Shown piece after piece: positions 40,001-48,424 of a stretch of DNA of 64,000 nt. The DNA is taken from positions 9,867,372-9,931,371 of the forward strand of contig NW_024104532.1 of the NCBI RefSeq assembly GCF_003945595.2. Direction: 5' to 3'. The DNA is from Pipra filicauda (Eukaryota > Chordata > Aves > Passeriformes > Pipridae). The position numbers were made by a program, and so were the translations under genes. Position 1 is the stretch's first letter, and the number at the start of each line of letters is the position of its first letter. The notes under the pieces were generated by a model, which saw only the letters and a program-made list of their open reading frames with translations, searched no databases and was not told the origin of the DNA.

Positions 40001-43000
40001 ATCCGGGGTTGTCCCATCCCAGGGGCATAATCCAGCACTTCCCCTTGTTGAACTTCATATGGTTGGTGATTGCCCACCTCTCTAATTTATCAGGGTCTCT
40101 CTGCAGGGCCTCTCTGCCCTTGAGGGAGTCGGCAGCTCCTCCCAGTTTAGTGTGGGCAAACTTACTCAGTATCCCCTCCAGTCCCCCCTCCAAGTCATTT
40201 ATGAAGATGTTGAAGAGCACGGGGCCTACGATGGAGCCCTGTGGAACCCCACCAGTGACAGGTCACCAGCCTGATGTCACTGTCACCCTTTGTGCCCAAC
40301 CCACGAGCCAGTTGCTCACCCACCACATGATGTGTTTATCCAGCTGTGGGCTGGACAGTTTGTCCAGAAGGATCCCATGAGAGACAGTACCAAAGGCTTT
40401 ACTGAAACCCAAAAAGATCACATCTACTGGCTTTCCTAGATCAGCTAGGCTGGGTTACCCTGTGGTAGAAGGACACCAGGTTTGAGGAGCAGGACTTTCC
40501 CCTCCTGAAGCCGTGCTGGCTGTGCCTGCAGCACCTGTCAGCTCCTCAGCAGCCGGGCCCCAGGGCCACACCGAGCCTTCCCCACGGAGAGGGGCCATGG
40601 AGAAGCCACTCGGATTTCACAGACCAGCCTATAGTTAGTAACTGAACCATGAAGATTAAGCCTTGCATGTCCTTCAACTCTTTAGGAGTCTTTTGACATG
40701 GGAATCACAGGACAGCTGAGCACACTCTGCAGGGATCTGCACTGGTAGAATCAAACACACACCTCACACAGATACAAACAGTGAAAATGCAGCTGCATGG
40801 AGGGATGTGCAGCAGTGACTGCTGTCTTTAGGGGTCCAGGAAAGAGCTTACAGTGACTGATGATGTCTCATTTTCAAACAAAACCAGGGGATCACAGTAA
40901 AAGCAACAATGCATTTAAGTCCCAGGAATGATCAAGGACATTTAATCCTCTCTCAGGTTTCACTTGCGTAGGGTTCAGCCTCCGAAAATCTGAACCGCTC
41001 TTTAAAAAAAAAAAGTCAAAATCATATTATTACAGCTGTCCTGTAAAATAGTGTAATGGCACAAAGTCATTTTATAGGGATAACAGCTGGGATAACACAC
41101 TATACTTGCAGAAAACCTTGAACGCAAAGCTGTGCTACAGCATCTGCTTGATTTTTACTTTCTTATATTTTCTCTTTGCAAGCATTCTCCCATTTGCAGC
41201 CCAAGTAAACTGATGATAAAGCAATATCAAACCAAAACTGAGTGTCTATTTTGGCATGGCATGACAAACTGCAGTGCTCTCCTCACTGTGCCCTGCACAA
41301 GTGCCAGACATTTTTCTGCTGTAAATAAGGATCTTGTCCAGGTTATGGGGTAGAAGAATGTAAAGGGAAAGGTCTGAAATATTCAGACAGAATTCTGAAG
41401 CTTAAACTTTCAACATAGTTCTCAAAGCAACACGATGATATCAGCTCCCAAACAGCCTAAGCAGAAGTCCAGCACAGTGGTAGCTGTCTCAGGCTACGTA
41501 ACAGGCCTTTCAAAAGAGTATGAAGTAACAGAAGTGCAATGTATTTGGCAAGATGCCAGCCCTCAGATGATATCCCAGCCTCAGGGATATGTACAGTACA
41601 CAGCAATTCATCAGCTCATACTATGTGGCACTGACATTTCTTGTGTCAAACCAGAAATAGCTTCGGCAAGAGTAAATTGAGCCCCACATGTGGAGGCCAG
41701 GAAGGCTTTGGTTTGTCACACAAACTGCAATATTTGCCAAAAAAAAAAACAAAACAAAGGAAGACCGAGTTGAGGAACAAAAAAATGGACTTTCACATTC
41801 ACCAGAGGTGCAGGAAAAGCCTTTTGGGAAGGGAGGAGGCTCAAGATTGGGGTTCAGAGAACAAAAACCACACAACTGTTTTCCAAGTAACGCGGAAGGA
41901 AGTACCCAACTGGACAGAGTTCCTCCCAGCACGTCACCACTGCTCCCTGAGCCTTCAAATTCCACGAAAACCTCGAGTATCTTGTCCTGCAGAACTGTAC
42001 ATCCCAGCCCTCTGCACAGAGCCCAAAACACCAAAGCTGGACAAAAAAACAGAGAGACCCTATCAGAAGCCACATTCTAAGTAGCAACTTAAATGGGTTG
42101 GAGAAATAAAAAAAGGAAATTAAAAAAAAAAAAACAATGGAGCACAGGAATAGAAGCAGAAAACTTATTTCAAAGAACTGAGCTATTCAAGCAGAAGAGC
42201 TCTGATAATCAGAGTCAATGCTGACGCAAACCTCCACCCTTCCTGGGTAACTGGAACTCTTTAGAGCTTCAACATTTGCGTGCTGGACTATGTAAATGAA
42301 ATTAAGACATCACAAATATCCCTTTGGTGGCCAAACTCCACATCCATGCAAGCCAATGAAGCCAACAAATTAAAACATCTGCTATTCCACTTCACAGAAC
42401 ACAGCTTCAAAGTCCAGAAGAACCATAGTGACCACCTCCTTTGGAACAAAAGATGCAAGACTGCCCTTGGATTTTAATTCCTGCTCAAGGGCTGCTTTAG
42501 CCTGCTTTGCTAAAAGCCCAGATTTCAGCAATAAATTCTCTACTAGGGGTTGGAATGGGCTCCAGGAAGTGCCTCATGTTCTCTGCACTAGGAGGTGGCA
42601 CAGATCACACCAATTGGCAAGGCAGCTTCAGCCCTACATCCAGGACAGGCAGAGCTCACAGAAATATCCTGTCAAGCTTAGGCAGGACAAAAAAAAAAAC
42701 GTTAAAACAGAGTGACTGAGTAGTGTTCAGAAGAAGAGCAGTCTCTCAATCTATATTTGCACAGCCACTAGTACAGCAAAGCCCATGAAGAGTTCAGTTT
42801 TTAAATACTATCATAATGCAAATATTTTCCCTGCTGGCGCCTCTGCCATCCCTGACGAGCCAGAGCTGCCAGGGCACCTGGCTGGTCATGGAAAAGAAAA
42901 CAGGACTCCCAGAAGACTGTGGCTCCTGCAGCTCCTTCACAGGAGCTGTAAATGGCTTAGGACACAAAGAAGGTGTCTCTTACCCCTAAGGAGGAGGCAG

Positions 43001-45929
43001 AAGCAGAAAGCAGAAAAATGCTCTTTAGCCACCACCCAAACACCCCCTGCTCCCCACATCTGATTCACAAGCAGGATTACTTTGCAACAAAACACTAATA
43101 CACTCACACTTCTAAGGTACCTGGAGGGACTTCTCCACATAGAAGTATTCTGTACTTCTGGATTTTAAAAAAGCCTTAGAAAAACGTGTTGACTCCAGAA
43201 TTATCTTCTGCTCTTCACCTGTCTGCTCTTTGACAAACCAAACAGAAAAAAACCCTCTTGAGACATCTCATGACTACTCCAAACACGAGTGTTTACTACA
43301 TCTACAGCCTGCCCAGGTCAATCAGTTGCCTCTTGCAAGGGACCAGAATGTGTCTCATTTTAAGGTGCCAGGCACCAGCATCCCCACCAAACCCAGCACT
43401 TAATGCACCTACTTGGAAAAGTTTATTTAGTGGGAACCAAGAAGGGGACTGTCACTCTGAACAGCTCCATTAGCCTGGGTACAACTTCACCTGAAAAGCC
43501 TCAGCAACAGGCAAAGTACACACCATTCCTGGCTTCCCAGTCCTGCCACCTCCCTACAACTCGGTCAGGAGATTGCATGGGCTGATGGATCAGGGCACTT
43601 GCAGCCTGACCTGGCTCACTGCTTGGCCCTGTGATCATCCCCTTTGGCATGGAGAAGGTGGGGTAAACAGGGTGGGGAAGTGGTCAATACAATCACCCCT
43701 TTTGGCAGCAGTCAGAGCAGATCCACCGTTTCACAAACCACGTCCCGAGATGAGCAGTCATCACTGTTACCCAACGCACGAGAGACAAGAGAGAAAAATC
43801 ACAGCAGTGGAAAAATCCTGTTTCTCAAATCAAAAACACAGAAATCTAGTGTGATACTTGCCAAGCAAGCACGTGGTTCAGATTTGAAACCACTTTGTAC
43901 GGTCTTGTATCAGAGGCTGCTGAAGTCCCACCAAAGCGTGTTGGGAAAATTAATCAACACACCTCAAGTCTCGTTTAAGGTGTTTCTTTTGACAGCCACT
44001 CAACACATGAGGCACATCTTTAGTGCACTGGGAGCAGCCACACAAGCCTTATGCTCACTTCCAAAAGTTTGAAAACATCCAAGCAACGACATTAGATCCA
44101 TTCCTCGGCACGATGCTGCAAAGGGCATTTCTGTAGGACATGAACCGTGCACAGGAGGTGCACATAGGAAATTACTGACTCTGGACAGATCTGTGAGAGC
44201 CTTCTCACAAACGCATCGTCAAACACCTCCAGGGATGGTGACTCCCCCACTGCCCTGGGCAGCCCATTCCAATGCCTAATCACCCTTTCTGTGATCACCT
44301 AAACCTCCCCTGGTACAGCATAAGACTATGTCCTCTTGTCCTGTCCCTTGTTCCCTGGGAGCAGAGCCCGACCCCCACCTGGCTCCACTCTCTTGTAGAG
44401 AGCGAGGAGGTCCCCCTTGAGCCTCCTTTTCTCCAGGCTGAGCCCCTCCAGCTCCCTCAGCCCCTCCTGGTGCTCCAGCCCCTTCCCCAGCCCCATTGCC
44501 CTTCTCTAGACTTGCTCCAATGTCCTTCCTGAATTTGGGATCCCCTCCCACACACAGAGCCGGGGTCACCCCCTCTCCAGCGGGTACTCACATCCTTCCC
44601 ACGCCCTCGTACATGCGGGTCTCGTCCACCAGCATCATCACCTCGGTGTCGGTGAGGTGGGCGTGCTTCTTGGTCTTGCTGAGCTGCTCGATCTGCAGGT
44701 CGGCCAGTTTCATCTTCTGCTGCGTGTCCATCACCTTGGCCTGCAGCTCCGTGAAGGCCTGGCCAGGGGAGGGAGGCGGAGTGAGGGGTGTCCAGGCAGG
44801 CAGCGGGGGCACAACCAGACCAGGGATGTGGGGAAGGAGGGGATCAGCCAAGGGGACATGTTGGGGAGGATACAGGGGTAGGGGGACTGAGGACACGGGA
44901 GACACACATAGGTGGGGAGACACAGTGGGACACACACATGGATGAGGGGACACACAAGGGGGAGGACACCTGACACACATGTGGGTGGGGGGACACAGAA
45001 GACACACAGGGGTGAGGGAACACACAAGGGGGATGACGTGGGAGACACACATGGGTGGGGGAACACAGAAAACACACATGGGTGGGGGGACACAGTGAGA
45101 CACATACGAGTGAGGGGACACATGATACACACGTGGGTGGGGGGACACAGTGGAACACACAGGGGTGGGACACAAACGGGTGAGGGAACACACAAGGGGG
45201 ATGACATGGGAGACATATGGGGGGGACACAGTGAGACACATACGAGTGAGGGGACACATGATACACACGTGGGTGGGGAGACGCACGAGACACACGTGGG
45301 TGAGGGGACACACGAGACACACATACGGGTGGAGGACCACACGGTGAAGGGACACGGGTGGGGACACACACAAGGAGGAGGACACGGGTGGGAATATATG
45401 GGTAGGGGACATGGTGGGACACATACACACGGGTGGGACACACGCATGGCCAGGGGGACACAGAGGGACACACGGGCAGGCGGACACGGGCGGGGGGGGA
45501 AACACGGATGGGGGACGACACATGGGTCGGGGGGGGACATGGGGAACACGGGGGACACACACACGAGTGGGGGTGACACGCGGGGAGTGGACACCAGGTG
45601 GGGACACACACGGGGTGAGGGGACACACAGGGGGTGGGAGGAACCGGGAGAGGAGGGAACACAGGCGGCGGGGGACACGAGGGACGCACACACACGGAGC
45701 ACACGCGGGCGGGGATACACGGACGGGGGGACACGGGGGACGCACACACACGGAGCACACGCGGGCGGGGATACACGGACGGGGGGACACGGGGGACGCA
45801 CACGCTGACGGGGGGACACGGGCGGAAGCACACACAGGCAGGGGGACACATGGTGGGGGCACAAGAGGAACACACACACGGGCGGGGGTCTCGTACCTTC
45901 TTCAGCTCCAGATCCACGGGCGCCGCCAT
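12963..45929 (-). CDS. PFDN1: PFDN1, prefoldin subunit 1 (four coding exons)
   Basis: Beta-type prefoldin subunit. The hetero-hexameric prefoldin complex captures nascent actin and tubulin in the cytosol and hands them to the TRiC/CCT chaperonin. Coding exons on the minus strand are 45897-45929 (residues 1-11), 44592-44758 (12-66 plus two bases of codon 67), 28932-29016 (rest of 67 to 95) and 12963-13046 (96-122 and stop). Joining them gives 122 residues, the same length as the human protein, with all introns GT/AG. The product is a long antiparallel coiled-coil hairpin. The first helix includes the ELQAKV and KLADLQIEQL stretches, the central part has KKHAHLTDTEVMMLVDET, and the C-terminal helix carries EEKIKELE and SYLERSVKEAEDNIREML. 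The start is set by ATG in a perfect TISU context. Introns 2 and 3 are each about 16 kb, and intron 1 is 1.1 kb of tandem repeat. Identification is firm. Confidence 0.97.
13073..13138. repeat. 20-bp tandem triplication next to PFDN1 exon 4
   Basis: CAGGGTCCCCCAGCACACAC occurs three times head to tail from 13073, followed by the start of a diverged fourth copy. In the transcript it sits immediately upstream of the polypyrimidine tract and acceptor of exon 4. Confidence 0.95.
15120..15420. other. Moderately CpG-rich segment in PFDN1 intron 3
   Basis: CG dinucleotides are clearly more frequent here than in the flanks (for example GACGGGCGCC, CCGCCGAGCG, GACGCGGCAGCGC). A CACGTG E-box occurs at about 15177. 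No splice sites or protein similarity are evident. Confidence 0.4.
15873..15956. repeat. 42-bp perfect direct duplication
   Basis: The segment beginning CCTGCAAGCTGCTGATCCAG at 15873 recurs exactly at 15915, so two 42-base copies abut. Perfect identity suggests a recent duplication or an assembly artefact. Confidence 0.9.
17461..17905 (-). mobile_element. CR1 LINE 3' fragment
   Basis: The minus strand reads the CR1 3' end: a [27 protein letters not shown] peptide, then VISHWNGLPKEVVESPSL. It is followed by the 3' tail, visible on the plus strand as ACCACAGAACCACAGAACCA repeats at 17461-17489, the octamer microsatellite-like tail typical of CR1. The copy is 5'-truncated at about 17905. Confidence 0.92.
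19027..19078. repeat. T-rich simple sequence
   Basis: Interrupted poly-T (TTTTTTTTGTTG, TTTTTTTGTTTTTT) in PFDN1 intron 3. In the PFDN1 transcript it is A-rich. I see no attached retrotransposon body. Confidence 0.7.
25617..26010 (+). mobile_element. CR1 LINE 3' fragment
   Basis: Plus-oriented CR1 3' end. The segments NGYKLKEGKFRLDIQKKFFIVRVVRPWHRLL and SLEVSKVRLDGAW are recognisable, followed by the AACCATTCCATAATTCTAT tail at about 25990-26005. It is inserted antisense to PFDN1 in intron 3. Confidence 0.92.
28932..29016 (-). CDS. PFDN1: PFDN1 exon 3
   Basis: The first base completes the ATG of Met67. The next 28 codons encode FILQPKGVIHNQLLEKQRIA then EEKIKELE, the turn and start of the second coiled-coil helix. 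Splice sites on the minus strand are CTTGTAG before and GTAAGT after. Compared with human as I know it, only a few substitutions (for example SKEAIHS to PKGVIHN) are seen. Confidence 0.97.
29448..29845 (+). mobile_element. CR1 LINE 3' fragment
   Basis: Plus-oriented 3' end of CR1. It has the REVVLYNLEKNRLWGDLTAAF-like start, then the [23 protein letters not shown] reverse-complement signature shared with the other CR1 copies in this window. It ends near CCTTCTGTGATGTGAC. It is 5'-truncated and lies in PFDN1 intron 2. Confidence 0.9.
30753..30785. repeat. (CTC)n microsatellite with pyrimidine-rich tail
   Basis: CCTCCTCCTCCTCCTCC followed by CTCTTCTCTCCC in PFDN1 intron 2. Confidence 0.85.
32882..32946 (+). 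mobile_element. CR1 3'-terminal stub
   Basis: Resembles the last 60-odd bases of CR1: GGACTCAGTGATCCTAAGGG, then CCAACTCAGCATATTCTAGG and ATTC. It is only the extreme 3' end, so the call rests on that tail. Confidence 0.65.
34825..34863. repeat. Poly-A / (AAAG)n microsatellite
   Basis: A run of A followed by GAAAGAAAGAAAGAAA in PFDN1 intron 2. Confidence 0.9.
35030..35500. promoter_or_regulatory. Intragenic CpG island in PFDN1 intron 2
   Basis: Sharp local rise in CpG density inside an otherwise AT-leaning intron, with GGGCGGCGGGGCCCGCGCGA, GACGCCGGCC and CCGGCGCGTCC. It includes a CACGTG E-box at about 35179. It has a TATAT word at 35125-35129 and, on the plus strand, a possible splice donor AAGG|GTAACT at 35341. 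This could be an alternative or antisense promoter or an enhancer. No protein-coding exon is recognised. Function is inference. Confidence 0.5.
39395..40610 (-). mobile_element. CR1 LINE fragment with partial reverse transcriptase
   Basis: The longest CR1 copy here. From high to low coordinate on the minus strand it shows SQHGFRRGKSC-like, GSIVGPVLFNIFINDLEGGL and KFAHTKLGGAADSLKGREAL-like segments. These are followed by KLERWAITNHMKFNKGKC and KSYEEQLRALGLFSLEE-like parts. The catalytic F/YADD box is damaged (the FA..TKLGG region lacks the two aspartates), and several stops and frame changes are present, so it is inactive. It is antisense to the plus strand and co-oriented with PFDN1. Confidence 0.92.
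44219..44545 (-). mobile_element. CR1 LINE 3' fragment close to PFDN1 exon 2
   Basis: The minus strand encodes ITERVIRHWNGLPRAVGESPSL-like and LREL/GLSLEKRRLKGDLLALY-like CR1 C-terminal segments. It lies about 46 bases from the exon 2 splice donor, within PFDN1 intron 2 and in the same orientation as the gene. No 3' tail is visible, so both ends are truncated. Confidence 0.88.
44592..44758 (-). CDS. PFDN1: PFDN1 exon 2
   Basis: Starts after a CCTGGCCAG acceptor with AFTELQAKVMDTQQKMKLAD and ends DETRMYEGVGR plus AT of the Met67 codon, before GTGAGT. It carries most of the first coiled-coil helix and the conserved KKHAHLTDTE segment. Length 167 bases, phase 0 in and phase 2 out. Confidence 0.97.
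44885..45890. repeat. Degenerate G-rich VNTR filling PFDN1 intron 1
   Basis: About 1 kb of imperfect units built from GGGTGGGGGGACACA, GACACACATGGGTG and GAGGGGACACA words, with spacing of roughly 25-30 bases. It is strongly strand-asymmetric: the plus strand is almost free of C outside CAC words and carries many GGGG runs. The absence of stop codons on the minus strand produces open frames of more than 400 codons rich in Cys, Pro, Val and Ser. These are artefacts overlapping a real exon. Confidence 0.95.
45674..45803. repeat. 56-bp higher-order repeat inside the VNTR
   Basis: A 56-base block starting GACACGAGGGACGCACACAC at 45674 is repeated almost identically at 45730, with a third partial copy from 45786. 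It is CpG-richer than the rest of the VNTR and lies within 250 bases of PFDN1 exon 1. Confidence 0.92.
45897..45929 (-). CDS. PFDN1: PFDN1 exon 1 (start codon)
   Basis: Eleven codons, MAAPVDLELKK, ending exactly at a phase-0 GTACGA donor. The peptide is identical to the mammalian N-terminus as I know it. The ATG at 45929-45927 lies in CAAGATGGCGGC. Confidence 0.97.
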
Positions 45930-45933
45930 CTTG
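45922..45933 (-). promoter_or_regulatory. TISU / YY1 element at PFDN1 start codon
   Basis: The minus strand reads CAAGATGGCGGC, a perfect match to the TISU consensus SAASATGGCGGC (translation initiator of short 5' UTR). It is also a core YY1 site. Genes with TISU typically have 5' UTRs of only about 5-30 bases and initiate without scanning, so the PFDN1 start site is probably just upstream of 45933. Confidence 0.85.
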
Positions 45934-46030
45934 TCCCCGCACGGCGCATGCGCGGGCCGAGGGGGCGGTCCCGGCGGCTCCTGAGGGACCGGCCGGGGCT
46001 TCCCCGGGGAGGCAGAACCGTCCCCTGCCT
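45930..46030 (-). promoter_or_regulatory. PFDN1 core promoter with NRF1 palindrome
   Basis: A short CpG-rich block upstream of the ATG. GCGCATGCGC at 45944-45953 is the NRF1 (nuclear respiratory factor 1) core palindrome. CCGGCCGGGG-type G/C runs surround it. No TATA box is seen. It ends at the CR1 tail near 46031. Confidence 0.75.
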
Positions 46031-46945
46031 TGGAATCACGGAATGGGAAGGAGTTGGAATGGTCCTTAAAGGCCATCTAGCCCCATCCCCCCATCGTGGA
46101 CATGGATACCTTCCACTGGACCAGGTTGCTCCGAGCCCCGTCCAACCTGGCCTTGGACACTTCCAGGGATCCAGGGGCAGCCACAGCTTCTCTGGGCAAC
46201 CTGTGCCAGGGCCTCCCCACCCTCACAATAAACAATTTATTCTGTGTATCTAACCTAAATCTCCCCTTTTTCAGTTTGTACCCATTACTTCTTGTCCTGT
46301 CACTACAGTTGCTGACGAAGAGTCCCTTCACTGACCTCCCTGTAGACCCCTTCAGATCCTGGAAGGTGCTGTGAGGTCTCCACTCAGCCTTCCCTTCTCC
46401 AGGCCGAACAGACCCAGTTTTCTCAGCCTGTCTTCATAGGGGAGGTGCCCCAATCTCCCTTATCAATGCCCAGAGTGGCCTCCTCTGGACTTGCTCCGAC
46501 AGTTCCATGTCCTTCTTATGCTGGGCACACCAGAACTGTGCATAGTACAGAGGGAGGATCTCCTCCTTTGACCTGCTGGCCACACTCCTCGGGATGCAGC
46601 CCAGGATCCCGTTGGCTTTCTGGGCTGTGAGTGCTCACTGCTGGTTCATGTTGATTTTTTCATCAACCGTCACCCCCAAGTCCTTCTCCACAGGGCTGCT
46701 CTCCATCCCTTCTCCTCCCAGCCTGTTGGTGTGCCTGGGATTGCCACAACCCAGGTGTAGGACATTACATTTACGTTTTGTTGAACTTCACGAGGTTCAC
46801 ACCTCTGCAGCCTGTCCAAATCCCTCTGGATCCATCCCTTCCCTCCAGCATGTGGCTGCACCACACAGCTCAATTTCATCAGCAAACTTGCTGAGGGTGC
46901 CCTTGATCCCACTGTCTGTGTCTCCAACAAAGATGCTGGACAGCA
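46031..46945 (-). mobile_element. CR1 LINE fragment upstream of PFDN1
   Basis: The minus strand carries [24 protein letters not shown], [17 protein letters not shown] and NGYKLKKGRFRLDTQNKLFIV CR1 segments. These are followed by the 3' tail near 46031 (plus strand TTGGAATCACGGAATGGG). It is 5'-truncated at about 46945 and oriented so that its 3' end points into the PFDN1 promoter, on the same strand as the gene. Confidence 0.93.
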
Positions 46946-48400
46946 AGTGGAATGAAAGGGAGCATCTCTAGGACTGCCAGCCTTTCCCAGCCCAGCGGGG
47001 CACAGGGAGCCAGCCCACTGATCCAGACAGCTTCCCTACATCTCCAAAGCATGTTTGCCACCTGTTTGCCTGTTAAATCTCCACCTGTGGGCAGCCCAGC
47101 CTGCACAGGGGCAGAAGGAGGGCAGAGAGCAGCTGGGCTCTGGGCATAAGTTCCAACTATCTGCTGAGACACCTTCCAGCAGAGCTATTCCCACCAGGAT
47201 GCTGTAGAGCCCCAGGCAAGTGGAGCTGCCCACTGGGAAAGGCAGAAAAGCTGCAGGGCTACAGCAGCTCTGGGAAGGTGAGAAGCAGCAGCAGCACAGT
47301 GAGGCAGGGACACAACCCTGGTTGCAGAAGGGCCTCCTGCACAGCAGTCAGGGGCATTATTTGCTTAAGAGACTTTGAAAAGGACAAGTTTGGAGTCTCT
47401 GGTCAAACTGGCATCACCACAGCACAGAGTCACATTTGCACAGTCAGTAACTCATTTCCCTGGCTCTGGGACTGGGTCACTGCAGCTGCTGAGGCTTTAA
47501 CTCTCCAGACCATAACACCGTGGTCACTCCCCCTTGGTCACAGCTGTGTCCTTCAGCTTCATCACAACAAGCACTGGAAAGCTCAAGTACTGCTGCGTTC
47601 CCCCTTCCCAGCAGCTCAGCTCTCCCCTTTGCTGACTGGAGTTCCACACCTGCGGGGGCTGCCTCAAAGCTCTCTGCCAGAGCCAGCACCTCTCTCCAAT
47701 CTCAGCTTCCCCCAAGGAAGAGGAAAGAAGTGGTTTGAGGTTACTCTTGCTGCAAAGTCATGAGTCGCTCCTGAGCCGTCATCTGAAGTGATGCTTTGTG
47801 GATGGAATGACTGCAGCCCCAGGAATCTGCAGTGGCCCCAAGGACAGCTGGGGTCCCCTACAAGGAAGATGTGAGTCCACTTCTGGCTTCTTCTTTGCCA
47901 AATGATAGAATTATTTGGTTGGAAGGGACTTTTAAGATCATCCAGTTCACCTTTCACTAGACCAGGTTGCTCTGAGTCCCATCCAGCTTGGCCTTGAACA
48001 CTTCCAGGGATGGGGCAGCCACAGCTTCTCTGGGCAACTTGTGCTGGCTTAAAACCAGGAACCAATCCCATTTGAATGGATCAGCAGCCAGAGCAGCTTC
48101 ACTCACACTGGAGGCAGCTTTGCTTGGTGAGCAGACACACAAACATCACGCCCCCCCCCCCGGGGCATCAGCTGGTAAAGATGAAGCAAATCTCAAAAAA
48201 AAAATCCACATGGGGCTGTCCTGGCTGCAGAGGATGGATCCTGCCCCCAGCTCCTCAGACCACACTGCTCCCCAGGGATGGCACAACCTGATCCATCAGC
48301 CCACACCGCACACCTCTGCTGCTGTTGGCAGCACCTCATCAGCAAGGCCTTCAGAATCCTGAATCCTTTCCACCTCCATCATTAAATTAACAACCCAAGC
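46946..48400. other. Intergenic, PFDN1 to HBEGF 3' end
   Basis: Apart from a CR1 stub at 47903-48050, this has no recognisable gene or repeat. A homopolymer C run occurs near 48149-48160. Confidence 0.6.
47903..48050 (-). mobile_element. CR1 3'-terminal stub
   Basis: On the plus strand, ATAGAATTATTTGGTTGGAA then GGGACTTTTAAGATCATCCA begins the reversed CR1 3' end. The conserved CTTCCAGGGATGGGGCAGCC stretch follows. About 150 bases survive. Confidence 0.88.
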
Positions 48401-48418
48401 ATTTGTTACAAAGTGTTA

Positions 48419-48424
48419 TTTATT
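48419..48424 (-). terminator. Polyadenylation signal AATAAA for HBEGF
   Basis: The plus strand TTTATT gives AATAAA on the minus strand, in an A/T-rich setting about 1.6 kb beyond the HBEGF stop. That length agrees with the long 3' UTR of mammalian HBEGF. Confidence 0.7.

Larger units (their letters stand above)
29017..44591 (-). other. PFDN1: PFDN1 intron 2 (about 15.6 kb)
   Basis: Runs from the GTGAGT donor after exon 2 to the TTGTAG acceptor of exon 3. It contains CR1 pieces at 29448-29845, 32882-32946, 39395-40610 and 44219-44545, a (CTC)n run at 30753-30772, an (AAAG)n microsatellite near 34825-34863, a CpG island at about 35030-35500, and poly-A runs near 35803, 36566 and 42122. I see no other coding exons. 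Confidence 0.85.
44759..45896 (-). other. PFDN1: PFDN1 intron 1 (1.14 kb, mostly tandem repeat)
   Basis: Donor GTACGA follows exon 1 and acceptor GGCCAG precedes exon 2 on the minus strand. Nearly the whole intron is the GGGGACACA-type repeat described separately. Confidence 0.95.

Noticed and set aside
39753..40220. Minus-strand frame resembling a reverse transcriptase gene or endogenous retrovirus
   Set aside because: Motifs and layout are those of CR1 LINE ORF2. No LTRs, gag or protease are seen, and the catalytic box is destroyed.
44588..45942. Cys/Pro-rich open frames of more than 400 codons on the minus strand, and Gly/Thr/His-rich ones on the plus strand
   Set aside because: They are read through the intron-1 tandem repeat in several frames at once. 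The only real coding part is PFDN1 exon 2 at one end.
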